From Endozoicomonas sp965232255 (GTDB lineage Bacteria; Pseudomonadota; Gammaproteobacteria; Pseudomonadales; Endozoicomonadaceae), in NCBI GenBank assembly GCA_965232255.1, contig OZ246962.1:1-64000 (forward strand): a stretch of 64,000 nucleotides of DNA. Reading direction: 5' to 3'. Below are positions 10,004 through 20,300 of the stretch, in pieces. The stretch's first letter is position 1. Each line of letters starts with the position of its first letter. The position numbers were made by a program, and so were the translations under genes. Under the pieces are notes generated by a model. It worked only from the letters and a program-made list of their open reading frames with translations. It was not told where the DNA came from and searched no databases.

Positions 10004-10451
10004 AGACAAGCAAGAAAGACAAGCGAGCCGCTCTTGAAGCCAGTTGGTCAGTTTTCATCAGGCGCTAAGTGGCGTTTTCGGTGGTTTCGTATTATCCAAT
10101 GCATTGCCCAATTTATAGAAAATACCCAGCAGAAGCACCTGCTTTTTCTCTCTTTACCAAGTGAATTCCCCCATACTGACTTCTGAAGAAAAATAAACCT
10201 TGCCACCAAAATATTACCGAAGTGATGATTAGCGCCATTCACTGCGGATGATCGCTTGATGCTCCCAACACCCACATAATTACGAGTACTACTTGAGCAG
10301 CTGACTACCAGATAAATATTGTTCGTACATGTCAATGCCTGCCCTTCGATACTTCTCTACCGCTGTATCAAGGAACGCTAAAATCAACCAGGGCTGGCGT
10401 CTCGATGGCTTTGCTCACAGCAGCAATTTATAGCGATACGATGAGGTAACG
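10004..10451. other. Intergenic stretch, 448 bp
   Basis: No convincing gene. A 95-codon minus-strand frame (10048-10335) has no family resemblance, no ribosome-binding site and cysteine/serine-rich noise-like composition, so I do not call it. The promoter of the following lipoprotein gene should lie here, but no clear sigma-70 pair stands out. Confidence 0.6.
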
Positions 10452-11423
10452 ATGAATCTTGGAATGATTGTTTCGATTGCAGGAGTCGTTCTGTTAGCAG
10501 GTTGCGACAGCGACAAACGACCTGAAACTGCCACCAGTGCCCAGGCTACAAGCGGTGCAATGAATCAGCAGATGGCATCAGACCCCCTGATGGATAAGCA
10601 AATGACATCGGACGGTGTGGTGAATCAGCAGCACCAGGTGATGGTTTCAGACAGCGTCATTGAGCAACAGCGCCAGATGCTGGCACAAAGCGCCCACGGT
10701 AAAAACGCTGGGCCGCAATCTCCACGGGATATAGACTCATTCGTCGGCAAAAATACAGTAGCTTTTCCCGTTGCTCCGCCCTACACCAGTATGAATTTGT
10801 GCAACATTCATTTCCATAAAGGTGCTGAACATAAAGGCGGACAGTTCACCAAATACGCTGGTAACGGCGATGGCAACGGATACCACACCGGCTTTTTGTA
10901 CTCCGGCAATTTGACTGAGGCAGAGTTGGCTCCGGTGGCCGGTCAGGAATTCTGTCCAGGCGAACATGGTAGTCTGCACCCCGGCGATACCATCGAAGCC
11001 CACTACGTCTTCTCATCTGCCCAGGTAGCACCAGGTGCCACGCTGTATGCCTGTCTCGATGAATTCACCGAAGACCTGTTAGTCCGCGTAGAAGCCCAAG
11101 TATATGTGCTGGTTAATGATGCAAATGCCAGTGATTTTATCGAGCTGACCAAACATGACCAGGTAAACGGACTTTACCAGGCATTGAATATTCCCAACAA
11201 CACAGGCACTCCTATTCAATACGCAGGCTCAAGCACAGGTCCGCAATATAATGATGAAGTCTCACCTTTTCAGTTGACCTGGAATGTTCGTCCTGAAGTG
11301 ATCAAGGTCAACATTGCCTCAGTGGGCAAATGGTGTGAAGGTAATGCGTACAATGAAGATCACGCGCACGGGGTAAGAAATCTGATTATTAATCCAGAAC
11401 TGCTGTCGCCCATTGTGCCATAG
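10452..11423 (+). CDS. Probable delta-class carbonic anhydrase lipoprotein
   Basis: A 323-residue lipoprotein with lipobox LLAGC (acylated Cys18). Residues 20-80 are a low-complexity linker with a threefold Q-M-x-S-D repeat. From about residue 113 comes the block MNLCNIHFHKGAEHKG, with His120, His122 and His127, then GDGNGYH and ACLDEFTEDLLVRVEAQVYVLVND. This fits my recollection of the bacterial relatives of the delta carbonic anhydrases first found in marine diatoms (Pfam CA_like), whose zinc is held by three histidines. The expected role is CO2/bicarbonate interconversion at the outer membrane or in the periplasm. There is no operon partner, as msrA downstream is on the other strand. The alternative is an uncharacterised cysteine/histidine-rich secreted protein. 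Confidence 0.7.
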   Translation: MNLGMIVSIAGVVLLAGCDSDKRPETATSAQATSGAMNQQMASDPLMDKQMTSDGVVNQQHQVMVSDSVIEQQRQMLAQSAHGKNAGPQSPRDIDSFVGKNTVAFPVAPPYTSMNLCNIHFHKGAEHKGGQFTKYAGNGDGNGYHTGFLYSGNLTEAELAPVAGQEFCPGEHGSLHPGDTIEAHYVFSSAQVAPGATLYACLDEFTEDLLVRVEAQVYVLVNDANASDFIELTKHDQVNGLYQALNIPNNTGTPIQYAGSSTGPQYNDEVSPFQLTWNVRPEVIKVNIASVGKWCEGNAYNEDHAHGVRNLIINPELLSPIVP

Positions 11424-11559
11424 TGAGCTAGCTGGCAGAGCTAGCCGGAATTCAGGTCTCCGCCAGCATAATCGTCGCCTCAATGCATCCCGTTCGGCAG
11501 TGAAGCGACGACCAGGTGAGATGAAACCATAAACTCCAGGCGTTGGGTGATATGGCTGT

Positions 11560-12195
11560 TCAGGTGAGTCGGCATTCAGTATCAATGCCTTTCAGCCCAC
11601 AATAACCATTGGGATTTTTGCCCAAGTATTGCTGGTGGTAGGCTTCGGCATAATAAAAAGGTGGAGCCATGCGAATCTCAGTGGTGATCTCGGGGTAGCC
11701 GTGTTGCTGTAATACTCGGTTATAGGCCGTTCGAGTGCTTAACGCTTCCCGGAACTGATCCTCAGTTGTCGTATAAATTACCGAGCGGTACTGGGTGCCA
11801 ATGTCATTTCCCTGTCGCATGCCTTGGGTGGGATTGTGAGACTCCCAAAACTGCTTTAATAGCTCATGCAGGGTTATTTTTTCCGGATCATAAACCACCA
11901 TCACGACTTCGGAGTGGCCGGTCTGACCACTGCAAACTTCTTCATAGGTAGGATTGGGCGTATAACCCCCGGCATACCCGACAGCGGTTACATAAACACC
12001 CGGCAGTTGCCAGAACAATCGCTCAGCACCCCAGAAGCAGCCAAGCCCCAGATAAATCGTCTGTAAATGCTCAGGAAATGGCAGTTTTAACGGCCGTCCA
12101 TTGACCCAATGTTTGGCAGGCACGGCCAATGGTTCTGTCCTGCCAGGCAACGCCTCTTCCCTGAGAGGCAATGACTGTGAATGGAAATGTCTCAT
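11560..12195 (-). CDS. msrA: Peptide methionine (S)-S-oxide reductase MsrA
   Basis: A 211-residue protein that reduces methionine-S-sulfoxide in oxidised proteins. The catalytic motif GCFWGAE is present with Cys53, followed by VGYAGGYTPNPTYEEVCSGQTGHSEVV and the DIGTQYRSVIY block. Two C-terminal cysteines (about 199 and 208) match the resolving cysteines of E. coli MsrA (212 aa). The N-terminal extension of about 45 residues before the core is also as in the E. coli protein. It is monocistronic, divergent from the exported protein gene at 12495. Confidence 0.95.
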   Translation of the reverse strand: MRHFHSQSLPLREEALPGRTEPLAVPAKHWVNGRPLKLPFPEHLQTIYLGLGCFWGAERLFWQLPGVYVTAVGYAGGYTPNPTYEEVCSGQTGHSEVVMVVYDPEKITLHELLKQFWESHNPTQGMRQGNDIGTQYRSVIYTTTEDQFREALSTRTAYNRVLQQHGYPEITTEIRMAPPFYYAEAYHQQYLGKNPNGYCGLKGIDTECRLT

Positions 12196-12494
12196 GACCG
12201 TAACTCCGAGGTTGCTAGTGTCAGGTTGGCCAGATGCTCCTCCTGCGTTATGACACTGGCAGTAACAGCCGTCAAGTCCCTATTAGTACCAACGAACAAA
12301 TGGCCCCGAATCCGATGACACTGCCTTGCGGCTCAGACATCCGTCAAGAGCATTAGCAGAAGTCTACGGCAGAAGATGAAAAACCTGACTATCTTTGCTG
12401 AGGTCGGCTTGGGCCGAAAGCCATGACAGGCGATGCCGCCAGGTTTCACTGGTCCTGAGCCGGTATCTTGATTCCAGATGATCCGGAGGTTGAA

Positions 12495-13187
12495 GTGGCC
12501 AAAATCGCCCAGTCATGTCTTGCCGTCATGGTTGCCGTTATTGTTTCTATGCAGTCTTGCCCTACCCGCGCTGAGACGCCAGAGAGTACTCCCCCGCTCT
12601 TGCCGGAAACCGCATCGGCGGCAGATGCATCGCTGTCTTCTGCGGATAAAGAAGCGCTGCAAGACCGGGTTATGGAGATGATTCGGGCACTGAATACCTT
12701 TGACTACGACCAGTTCAGTCACTTTTTTTCTGAAGACTCATTGAAGCTGCTAAAACATCAGGTACAAGGCTACGGCTCGAGCTATCTATTTGAGTTGGTC
12801 TTTCCTGAGGGTCGCGCCAAGGCCAGTGAGCTGAGCGCTCAGCAGTTTTTTATCCGTATTGTGGCCAGGTCAAGATTCAATGTGGGCATCTCACGCCCCT
12901 ACGAAACCCAAACTCCGCCGAGGTTTCACATCCGGGCCGATGATGGCGACATCGCCACTGTCATGGCTACGTTTCCGGACGTTTATGCCAGTCACCAGTC
13001 CCGTAGTGAATCTTTTACCTTTAAAAAGGTCGATAACCAGTGGCTCAGCGAGGCACCGGATTTTATTCTGAGTGATTTCAAGTATGACTTGATCCGCAAT
13101 TTTGCCAGTGAGCGGCGCTTCTATCCCCTCTACCCGCTGACGGACACTTTCAGAATCATGCTCCGATCCTGGCAACCGCTGGGCTGA
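12495..13187 (+). CDS. Exported protein of unknown function
   Basis: About 230 residues. I choose the GTG at 12495 because GGAG lies 7 bases upstream and translation then begins directly with a good signal peptide (MAKIAQSCLAVMVAVIVSM..., cleavage near TRA|ET). A TTG at 12468 extends the frame but spoils the signal. The mature part has a Pro/Ala/Ser linker, then an alpha+beta region (VMEMIRALNTFDYDQFSHFFSEDSLKLL, later SESFTFKKVDNQWLSEAPDF) that looks like a small NTF2/SnoaL-type fold by eye only. It is convergent with cpxA (51 bp apart). I recognise no family. Confidence 0.6.
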   Translation: MAKIAQSCLAVMVAVIVSMQSCPTRAETPESTPPLLPETASAADASLSSADKEALQDRVMEMIRALNTFDYDQFSHFFSEDSLKLLKHQVQGYGSSYLFELVFPEGRAKASELSAQQFFIRIVARSRFNVGISRPYETQTPPRFHIRADDGDIATVMATFPDVYASHQSRSESFTFKKVDNQWLSEAPDFILSDFKYDLIRNFASERRFYPLYPLTDTFRIMLRSWQPLG

Positions 13188-13238
13188 TGACCTAAGCGAC
13201 CGTGGCTGGATGCATCGTTTGATAGACGACACAGTGTT

Positions 13239-14645
13239 TTAAATATTCAAGCCGTTTTGCAGTGGCAGCCGAATGATGACCAGCAACCCTGGGTGAGCGT
13301 TTTGGGCAACAATGGTTCCGCTGTGCTGCTTTACCGCAGTGCTGGCGATGGCCATGCCCAATCCGGTGCCATCGTTCTCTTTGCCCCGGGTCTCATCCAC
13401 CCGGAAAAACGGCTCAAACAGATCAGTCAGTGCTGCCTCTGGTACTCCAGGTCCGTAATCACGAATGCGAATCACGGCGACGTCGTCTTCCTGACTCAGG
13501 CTGACCTCTATGGCCGAACCCTCCGGCGTAAAGCGGATACCGTTGCGGATAATGTTTTCCACCGCGCTCTCCAGCAGTTCCCGCACCGCCACCAGCTCGA
13601 TTTTCTCCGATGCAGCTGTTTTGAATACCACTGCCTTGCCACGTGCCCTGGCTTCAAAGTTGCCATCGTCCACCAGCTTTTGCAGCATAGAATCCAGTGC
13701 TACTTTCTCCCTGGGCATATTGGTCACGGTATGCTGAATACGAGAGAAGTTGATAATTTGCCCAATAAGCTGATCAAGGCGGCCAATTTCCCGTTCGATG
13801 CGATCGTGCTCTGCCAGAGCATCGGGTGTTTTGCACCGGGCCAGTGCCAGGGAGATCTGTAACCGGGTTAACGGTGAACGCAATTCGTGGGAGACATCAC
13901 GCAACAGGCGCTCTTTGGCCAACACCAGTGTTCCCACCTGTTCGGCCATATGGTCAAAATCCCGCGCCAATTCCCCCAGCTCATCACGGCGCTGAGTAAC
14001 ATTGCTGGCCACGCGTGCGTCCAAGTGCCCACTGGCCAGTTTGCGTGATGCCCTTTGCAGGTTACGCACCGGCCCTACCAGATATTGCGCTAACAGCACA
14101 CAAAGAAAGAAGCTCACGGCCAGAGCCAGGATTACCAGGGGCCACTGCCTGGCGATCACATGTCGAACCCGCCAATGCACCAGCACCGGCATCTCCTTGG
14201 TCAAGTAGAGTTCGTAAGGCGCATCATCCAGAGTGATATGCAACGGCCCAACCACCACCACGCCATGCTGGAAAGAGATGGTCGGATCAGTGCGGTTACG
14301 AGTGGCCTTGTAGGCGGTAATCAACTCTTCGGTGATGCTGGCGCTGCCGAGAATGTTGCCTTCCGTGTCGAACAGGTAATAGCCACTGCCGGGAAAACGG
14401 GGAATGGGCAGATGCACCGAATGCGCGGTGATAAACTCCATTTTGCGCGCCGCCACCTCCAGTTCACGGAACAGGGCCCGGCGCTCAGAGAGAAATTCTG
14501 ATGGATCCACAGTGACGGCAAAGGCCAGAAACAAGGTCACCAACATGGCGATCATGGTCAGCCAGAACCAGAAAAAAATCTTCCAGAAAATGCTATGCCA
14601 GGGCCAGAGCACCCCACGAGGAATTTTTAGCCGCACACCCATCAA
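13239..14645 (-). CDS. cpxA: Envelope-stress sensor histidine kinase CpxA
   Basis: A 468-residue inner-membrane sensor kinase. One membrane helix lies near residues 20-45 and a second near 168-190, enclosing a periplasmic domain of about 120 residues. A HAMP domain follows (GPVRNLQRASRKLASGHLDARV). The H-box DVSHELRSPLTRLQ places the phospho-accepting His at 253. The ATPase domain has the N box (ENIIRNGIRFTPEG), the G1 box (DYGPGVPE) and the G2 box (GTGLGMAIAS). The start overlaps the cpxR stop (ATGA). The CpxA assignment rather than a generic kinase rests on overall layout, the RSPLTRLQ form of the H-box and the partner's sequence. The adjacent RND pump may be a target. Confidence 0.85.
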   Translation of the reverse strand: MMGVRLKIPRGVLWPWHSIFWKIFFWFWLTMIAMLVTLFLAFAVTVDPSEFLSERRALFRELEVAARKMEFITAHSVHLPIPRFPGSGYYLFDTEGNILGSASITEELITAYKATRNRTDPTISFQHGVVVVGPLHITLDDAPYELYLTKEMPVLVHWRVRHVIARQWPLVILALAVSFFLCVLLAQYLVGPVRNLQRASRKLASGHLDARVASNVTQRRDELGELARDFDHMAEQVGTLVLAKERLLRDVSHELRSPLTRLQISLALARCKTPDALAEHDRIEREIGRLDQLIGQIINFSRIQHTVTNMPREKVALDSMLQKLVDDGNFEARARGKAVVFKTAASEKIELVAVRELLESAVENIIRNGIRFTPEGSAIEVSLSQEDDVAVIRIRDYGPGVPEAALTDLFEPFFRVDETRGKENDGTGLGMAIASTAVKQHSGTIVAQNAHPGLLVIIRLPLQNGLNI

Positions 14646-15355
14646 CCCGGCAAAATGTAAAAATAACCAGAACCACGCACCGTTTTGATACGCTGACTGC
14701 CGTCAGGGCGAGCACCGATCTTCTTGCGCACATTGCTCACATGCATATCAATGGCGCGGTCATAAAGTGTCAGCTTGCGATTCAGGGCGATCTGAGTCAG
14801 GTCATCGCGGGAGATCAGTTCGCCGGCCCGTTCAATCAGGGTTTTCAGCACCAGGAACTCAGTGGCTGTCAGCTCCAGTGGCTCACCGGCAATGGCTGCC
14901 TCCCGATTGGCCAGGTTCAGGGCAATATCGTCAATCTGTAACGTGCGATTGTTCCCTTCAATGGGTGCCGGCGTTCTGCCGCGACGCAAAATGGCCTTGA
15001 TCCGGGCCACCAGCTCACGGTGGTTATAGGGCTTGGGCAGATAATCGTCAGCACCGATTTCCAGACCAATAATCCGATCCACATCATCGCCACGGGCAGT
15101 GAGCATCAGCACCGGTACATCCGAACGTTGACGTATTTGTTTCAGGACATCAAAACCATTGAGCTTCGGAAGTGTCACATCCAGCAGTATCAGGTCGTAG
15201 TCACCAGACAAGGCAGCTGCAACCCCGGCCTCACCATCGTGCACGGCAACCACACTAAAGCCTTCCGTCGCCAGGTACTCCACCAACAATTCACAGAGCT
15301 CAATATCATCGTCAATCAGCAACAGCTTGGCGTTATTCTTGCCGGTTGTGGCCAT
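14642..15355 (-). CDS. cpxR: OmpR-family response regulator CpxR
   Basis: A 237-residue regulator. I start it at the ATG at 15355 (MATTGKNN), preceded by GGAG at 10 bases. The frame stays open about 80 codons further upstream, but that part looks noncoding. The receiver domain has the acidic pair DDD at 15-17, phospho-Asp59 in LILLDVTLP and Lys108 in DDYLPKPY. The winged-helix DNA-binding domain (about 130-237) ends with DMHVSNVRKKIG and KTVRGSGYFYILPG. It is the first gene of the cpxRA pair, reading away from the RND operon across a 774 bp divergent region. Confidence 0.88.
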   Translation of the reverse strand: MATTGKNNAKLLLIDDDIELCELLVEYLATEGFSVVAVHDGEAGVAAALSGDYDLILLDVTLPKLNGFDVLKQIRQRSDVPVLMLTARGDDVDRIIGLEIGADDYLPKPYNHRELVARIKAILRRGRTPAPIEGNNRTLQIDDIALNLANREAAIAGEPLELTATEFLVLKTLIERAGELISRDDLTQIALNRKLTLYDRAIDMHVSNVRKKIGARPDGSQRIKTVRGSGYFYILPG

Positions 15356-16129
15356 AGTAAGTTCGCTCCATAAAATAGTATCTGCATTAGCCCGACTGCC
15401 TCTGCATAAAACGTTACAAGCCTGCGGGATAGCAGATGACCGAACCCGCCCATGGTTAAATACCATACCAGAGCGCCCGGACGCCCCCACATTCACGGCG
15501 TAGATATGTGGTGCGCAGATAAATAAGTGATGCGCAGATATGCGGTCTTCCCCCCTCAGGAAGCAACACAAGACGCAAGTAGCTCCATTACCTATCAAAC
15601 AGCGGCGCTCTGGCTATAATCAGTTTTACGGTTTTTTTCGGGGTAAATGGCGTTGCCGGAAAAGTAAACGACACTCGGTCTTACTGGTTAACTGCCTGTT
15701 GTGCCCCACTGCTGACAGCACATCCCGTTCAACACGCCGCCGGGCATGATACCATTCATTCGTCCAACAAAGATGTTTTTTAGCGACGACACGGCAGGAT
15801 CATCCGTGAAAAGTCTTATTTCAGTTTATTGACTCGCGTATAAACTGGGCAAACAGGATTGGTAAATGCCGCGTAAAATTCCGCTTGCTTTTCGCTTTGG
15901 ACAGTAGAATATCTGACCCATTCGATTTCCTTATGTGGCTTTGCACAAACTTAAACCATATTATCAGTGGGAATCGCTAACTTGTTCGTATCCGCCGCAC
16001 CCGACGCTGATATTCACCGTCTGGGGTTGCTGTCGTTGGCGCCAATACCAGCAAGTTAGCCAGATAAGACAACAATTTTTTATGCTTTTTGAGTATCGCT
16101 GTCGGTCGTTACTCATAACGGAGCTTTCA
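15356..16129. other. Divergent regulatory region between cpxRA and the RND operon, 774 bp
   Basis: No gene is supported here. The reading frames extending cpxR and the adaptor gene into this stretch lack ribosome-binding sites and family similarity. The region holds several GTAAA half-sites (15643, 15664, 15862, 15873) that could be CpxR targets, so it probably contains both divergent promoters. Confidence 0.6.
15862..15877 (+). promoter_or_regulatory. Candidate CpxR box
   Basis: Two direct GTAAA half-sites separated by 6 bases (GTAAA-TGCCGC-GTAAA). The E. coli CpxR consensus is GTAAA-N5-GTAAA, with looser spacing tolerated. A second, widely spaced GTAAA pair lies at 15643-15668 (16 bases between). 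The location between cpxRA and the efflux operon suggests autoregulation and/or pump control. Spacing is one base off the strict consensus, so this is tentative. Confidence 0.4.
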
Positions 16130-17350
16130 ATGATTTCGACTCTATTTCGTCGCAGGCCAGGTAGCTGGTGGCCGATCGGTGTGTTGGCCACTTCGGCACT
16201 AATATTGGCCGGTTGCTCAGAGCAAAAAAGCCAACAACCGCAGATGCCACCACCGGCAGTCTCCGTGTTCAACGTCACTGACCAGCTAGTGGGCGATTAT
16301 TACGAGTACATCGGTCGCTCAGAAGCCGTTAATACCGTGGATATTCGCGCCCGGGTAGAAGGTGTGCTGGTGAAGATGAATTTCACCGAAGGCGGCACCG
16401 TCAACAAGGGCCAGTTACTGTACGAAATTGACCGGGCACCGTTTGTTGCCGCTCTGCAAGGCGCGCAAGCACAACTTGCTAGCAGTCAGGCGACACTGGT
16501 CAATGCTCAGAAAACCCTGGCGCGTGGTCGTGACCTGCTCAGACGCGGCGCCCTCAGCCAGTCTGATTTTGATAACCAGGTCAGCAGTGAAGCTCAAGCC
16601 AAAGCCGCTGTTGATGCCGCCAAGGCCAACGTGGAAACCGCTACGCTGAACCTGGGATACACCCGCATCCACGCCCCATTTGCCGGCGAAATTGGCAGAT
16701 CCAACTACAGTGTTGGTAATCTGATCAACGCCGCAAGTGGCACTCTGGCAACGATAACCAGCGTTAACCCGATATACGTCAACTTTCAGGTAGATGAACG
16801 CCAGTTGATTAGCCACCTACTGAGCAGCCCGGACGCCAAAGGCTCAGTCAGACAACCGCTCGAAGCGCCCATCGAGGAGCGCGGCAAATATACCCTGTCA
16901 CTGCAACTGCCCAACGGCCAGCAATACAACCAGCCAGGCACCTTCAGCTTTGCCGACACCCAGGTGAACGAAACCACTGGCACCCTGAGTATGCGCGCCA
17001 CTTTCCCCAATCCTGAAGGCATTATCCTGCCGGGCCTCTACGTCACGGTACAGGCAGAAAGTCTGGCCAGGACGGAGCTGCCGCTGATTCCCCAGGCATC
17101 GGTACAACAAGACCTGGCCGGGCACTTCGTACTGGTAGTGACGCCGGAAAATACAGTTGAATCCCGGCACATCAAGCTGGGGCGTCGGATCAATGCCATG
17201 TGGGTGGTGGAGTCTGGTCTTAAGCCTGGTGAGCACATTATTGTCCAGGGACTGCAAAAGGTTCGCGCCGGCGGCAAAGTGGTGCCGACAGTGGTTGATG
17301 TGAACCCGCAGACTGGTGCTATTGCCAGCGTATCTACCACTCAAAAATAG
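16130..17350 (+). CDS. RND efflux periplasmic adaptor (AcrA/MexA type) lipoprotein
   Basis: A 406-residue adaptor. I start it at ATG 16130 because GGAG lies 6 bases upstream and the protein then opens with a lipoprotein signal (ILAGC lipobox near residue 24). The frame continues upstream without support. It shows the membrane-fusion-protein order: a lipoyl half (VDIRARVEGVLVKMNFTEGG), a coiled-coil hairpin (GAQAQLASSQATLVNAQKTLARGRDLLRRGALSQSD), the second lipoyl half (NLGYTRIHAPFAGEIGRS), a beta-barrel and the membrane-proximal domain. It ends 10 bp before the pump gene. No outer-membrane TolC-type gene is nearby, so the pump presumably uses a shared one. Confidence 0.92.
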   Translation: MISTLFRRRPGSWWPIGVLATSALILAGCSEQKSQQPQMPPPAVSVFNVTDQLVGDYYEYIGRSEAVNTVDIRARVEGVLVKMNFTEGGTVNKGQLLYEIDRAPFVAALQGAQAQLASSQATLVNAQKTLARGRDLLRRGALSQSDFDNQVSSEAQAKAAVDAAKANVETATLNLGYTRIHAPFAGEIGRSNYSVGNLINAASGTLATITSVNPIYVNFQVDERQLISHLLSSPDAKGSVRQPLEAPIEERGKYTLSLQLPNGQQYNQPGTFSFADTQVNETTGTLSMRATFPNPEGIILPGLYVTVQAESLARTELPLIPQASVQQDLAGHFVLVVTPENTVESRHIKLGRRINAMWVVESGLKPGEHIIVQGLQKVRAGGKVVPTVVDVNPQTGAIASVSTTQK

Positions 17351-17360
17351 GGCCACGTAG

Positions 17361-20300
17361 ATGATCAGCCAGTTTTTCATTAACCGGCCCAAGTTCGCGT
17401 TCGTCATCTCGATCGTGATCACTTTGGTGGGCCTGATCGCAGTGGCCACGTTGCCGGTAAGCCAGTTTCCGGAAATTACCCCGCCGCAGATCTCCATCAG
17501 CGCCAGCTATCCCGGAGCCGATGCCGAGACGCTGGAGATTGCGGTCATGCGCCCCATTGAGGAGCAGGTGAACGGGGTTGAAGGCATGCTGTATATGGAC
17601 TCGACCGCCTCTAACAACGGCACGGTGTCCATCAACGTTACTTTTGAGTCGGGCATTGACCAGGATATCGCCATGGTTAACGTCCAGAACCGGGTAGCAG
17701 CAGCCGAGCCAAGCTTGCCAGAGATAGTGCGCCGTGCCGGTATTTCGGTACGCAAGCAATCCTCGAATATGCTGCTCGGGGTCAACCTGATCTCGCCAGA
17801 TAACACCTTTGACGAGGTGTTCCTGAGCAACTACGCCAGCAACTACCTGACCGACCCAATGACCCGGATCAACGGTGTCGCCAATGCGGAGGTTCTGGGC
17901 CCATTGACCTATAGCATGCGGATATGGCTGAACCCTACCCGCATGGCGGCCCTGGGCGTGACTACCACGGATATCAGTAACGCCATCAACCAGCAAAACG
18001 CCATCGTGGCTGCGGGTCAGCTTGGTCAAACGCCCAATTTGCCCGATCAGCAATTTACCTACACCATCCGTACCCAGGGCCAGCTGGCCACACCCGAGGC
18101 GTTTGGCGATATTGTTATTCGGGCCAACTCCGACGGCTCGTTTATTCGCATCAAGGATATTGCCCGGGTTGAGCTTGGCTCGCAAAGCTATGGCGGCAGC
18201 TCTAACCTCAACAACAAACCGACAGCCTTTCTCGTTATTTACCAACAGCCTGACGCCAACGCCATGGATGTGGCCAAAGAGGTCAAGGCAATGATGGTGG
18301 AGCTGGAAAAGAACTTTCCGCAGGGCATGGAATACGCCATCAAGTTCGATACCACCGAGTTTATAGCCGAGTCCATCGACGAAGTGGTGAAAACCCTGTT
18401 TGAAGCGGTGCTACTGGTTATCCTGGTGGTGTTCCTGTTCTTGCAGAACTGGCGGGCAACACTGATCCCGACCATTGCCATTCCAGTCTCTCTGATCGGT
18501 ACTTTTGCCGTGATGAAAGCCATGGGCTTTTCCATCAATACCATCAGCTTGTTTGGTCTGGTGCTGGCCATCGGTGTGGTGGTGGATGATGCCATCGTGG
18601 TTATTGAGAACGTCGAACGTCTTATTACCGAAGATGGAATGCCCCCCAAAGAAGCCACCAGCAAGGCTATGAAGCAGGTGACCGGCCCCATTATCGCCAC
18701 CACGCTGGTACTGCTGGCGGTGTTTATTCCTGTGGCCTTTATGCCCGGTATTACCGGTGGGCTCTATACCCAGTTTGCCGTCACCATTTCTGTGGCCGTA
18801 CTGATCTCCTCCATCAACGCGCTGACTCTGAGTCCTGCGCTGTGCGTGGTGTTGCTAAAGCCGGGTACTCTTGGCCAGATCGCCTGGCTACGACCGGTGG
18901 AGCTGTTTATCAAGAAACTGACTGGTGGCTACGAGGACTGGGTCAGAGTCTTGCTGCGCCGTTCGGCGCTGGCCGTGGGTCTGCTGGTGGTGATGATCGG
19001 CAGTACCGGTTATATGTTCGTCACCACTCCTGGCGGTTTTGTGCCTAACGAAGACCAGGGCTTCTTTGCTGTCAATATCCAGCTTCCCGATGCCGCGTCC
19101 TTGAACCGTACCCAGGCACTGATGGCACAGGTCAACGATATCATCCTCTCAGAAGAAGGGGTTGACAGCGTGATCACGGTGTCCGGCTTCAGTATTTTCA
19201 GTGGTGCTGGCAGCAACGCTGCAATGGCCATTGCCGTGCTGCATCCCTGGGCAGAGCGCAACACGCCTGCCCTGCACCAGGACGCAATCATGCAGCGGAC
19301 CCAGGCCAAACTGTGGGGCGTGCAGGAAGCCCAGGTCATGACCTTCGCCTTCCCGCCGATTCCGGGTCTGGGCAACTCGGGTGGTTTTGACTTTCGTCTG
19401 CAAGACACGCTGGGGCGCTCCCCGCAGGATCTGGCCCAGGTACTGAACGGTCTGATCTTCCAGGCCAATCAGCAGCCTGAGCTGGCTGGTGTATTCTCCA
19501 CCTGGCAGGCCAACGTGCCACAGTACTTCCTGAATGTGGATCGCAACAAGGCCATGGCTCAGGACGTTGCTCTTAACGACATCTTTGCCACCTTGCAAAC
19601 CCAGTTGGGTTCCTTGTACGTCAACGACTTCTCCTTGCTGGGTAAAAACTATCAGGTCAACCTGCAAGCCGAGAGTAAGGATCGTGCCAACCCAAGCGAT
19701 TTGAGCAAGTTCTTCGTGCGCAATAGCCAGCACCAGATGGTGCCGCTGAACACCTTTGCCTCGCTGACGCCGACGCTTGGCCCAAGCAGTATCAACCACT
19801 ACAACCTGTATCAGTCGGCCAATGTCAGTGGGCAGGCTGCCCTGGGCTTCAGCTCTGGTGACGCCATCGCTGCCATGGAGAAGCTGGGCAACAATCTGCC
19901 TTCTGGTTACACCTACGCCTGGTCCGGTCAGTCGTTGCAGGAGATTCAGGCTGGTAACCTGGCACCCCTGCTGTTCGCCATGTGTTTCCTGTTTGCCTAC
20001 CTGTTCCTGGTGGCGCAATACGAAAGTTGGACGATGCCACTGGCCATTATTAGTGCCGTGCCTATCGCGGCTTTTGGTGCGATGTCAGGCATTAATATCA
20101 TGCGTCACTGGAATCCCAACCTGACCAACGACATTTATGCCCAGATCGGGATGGTACTGTTGATTGGTATGGCGGCGAAAACGGCGATCCTGATCGTCGA
20201 GTTCGCCATGGAACAGCGCCGCGCCGGCCACAGCATTTTCGACTCAGCCCTTACCGCTGCTGGCTTGCGCTTCCGGGCAGTACTGATGACAGCGCTGTCG

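Noticed and set aside
10048..10335. 95-codon minus-strand frame in the gap before the carbonic anhydrase gene
   Set aside because: No ribosome-binding site, no family similarity and atypical composition.
17334..18245. 303-codon minus-strand frame over the first RND pump
   Set aside because: Antisense to a certain AcrB-type gene and without recognisable domains.
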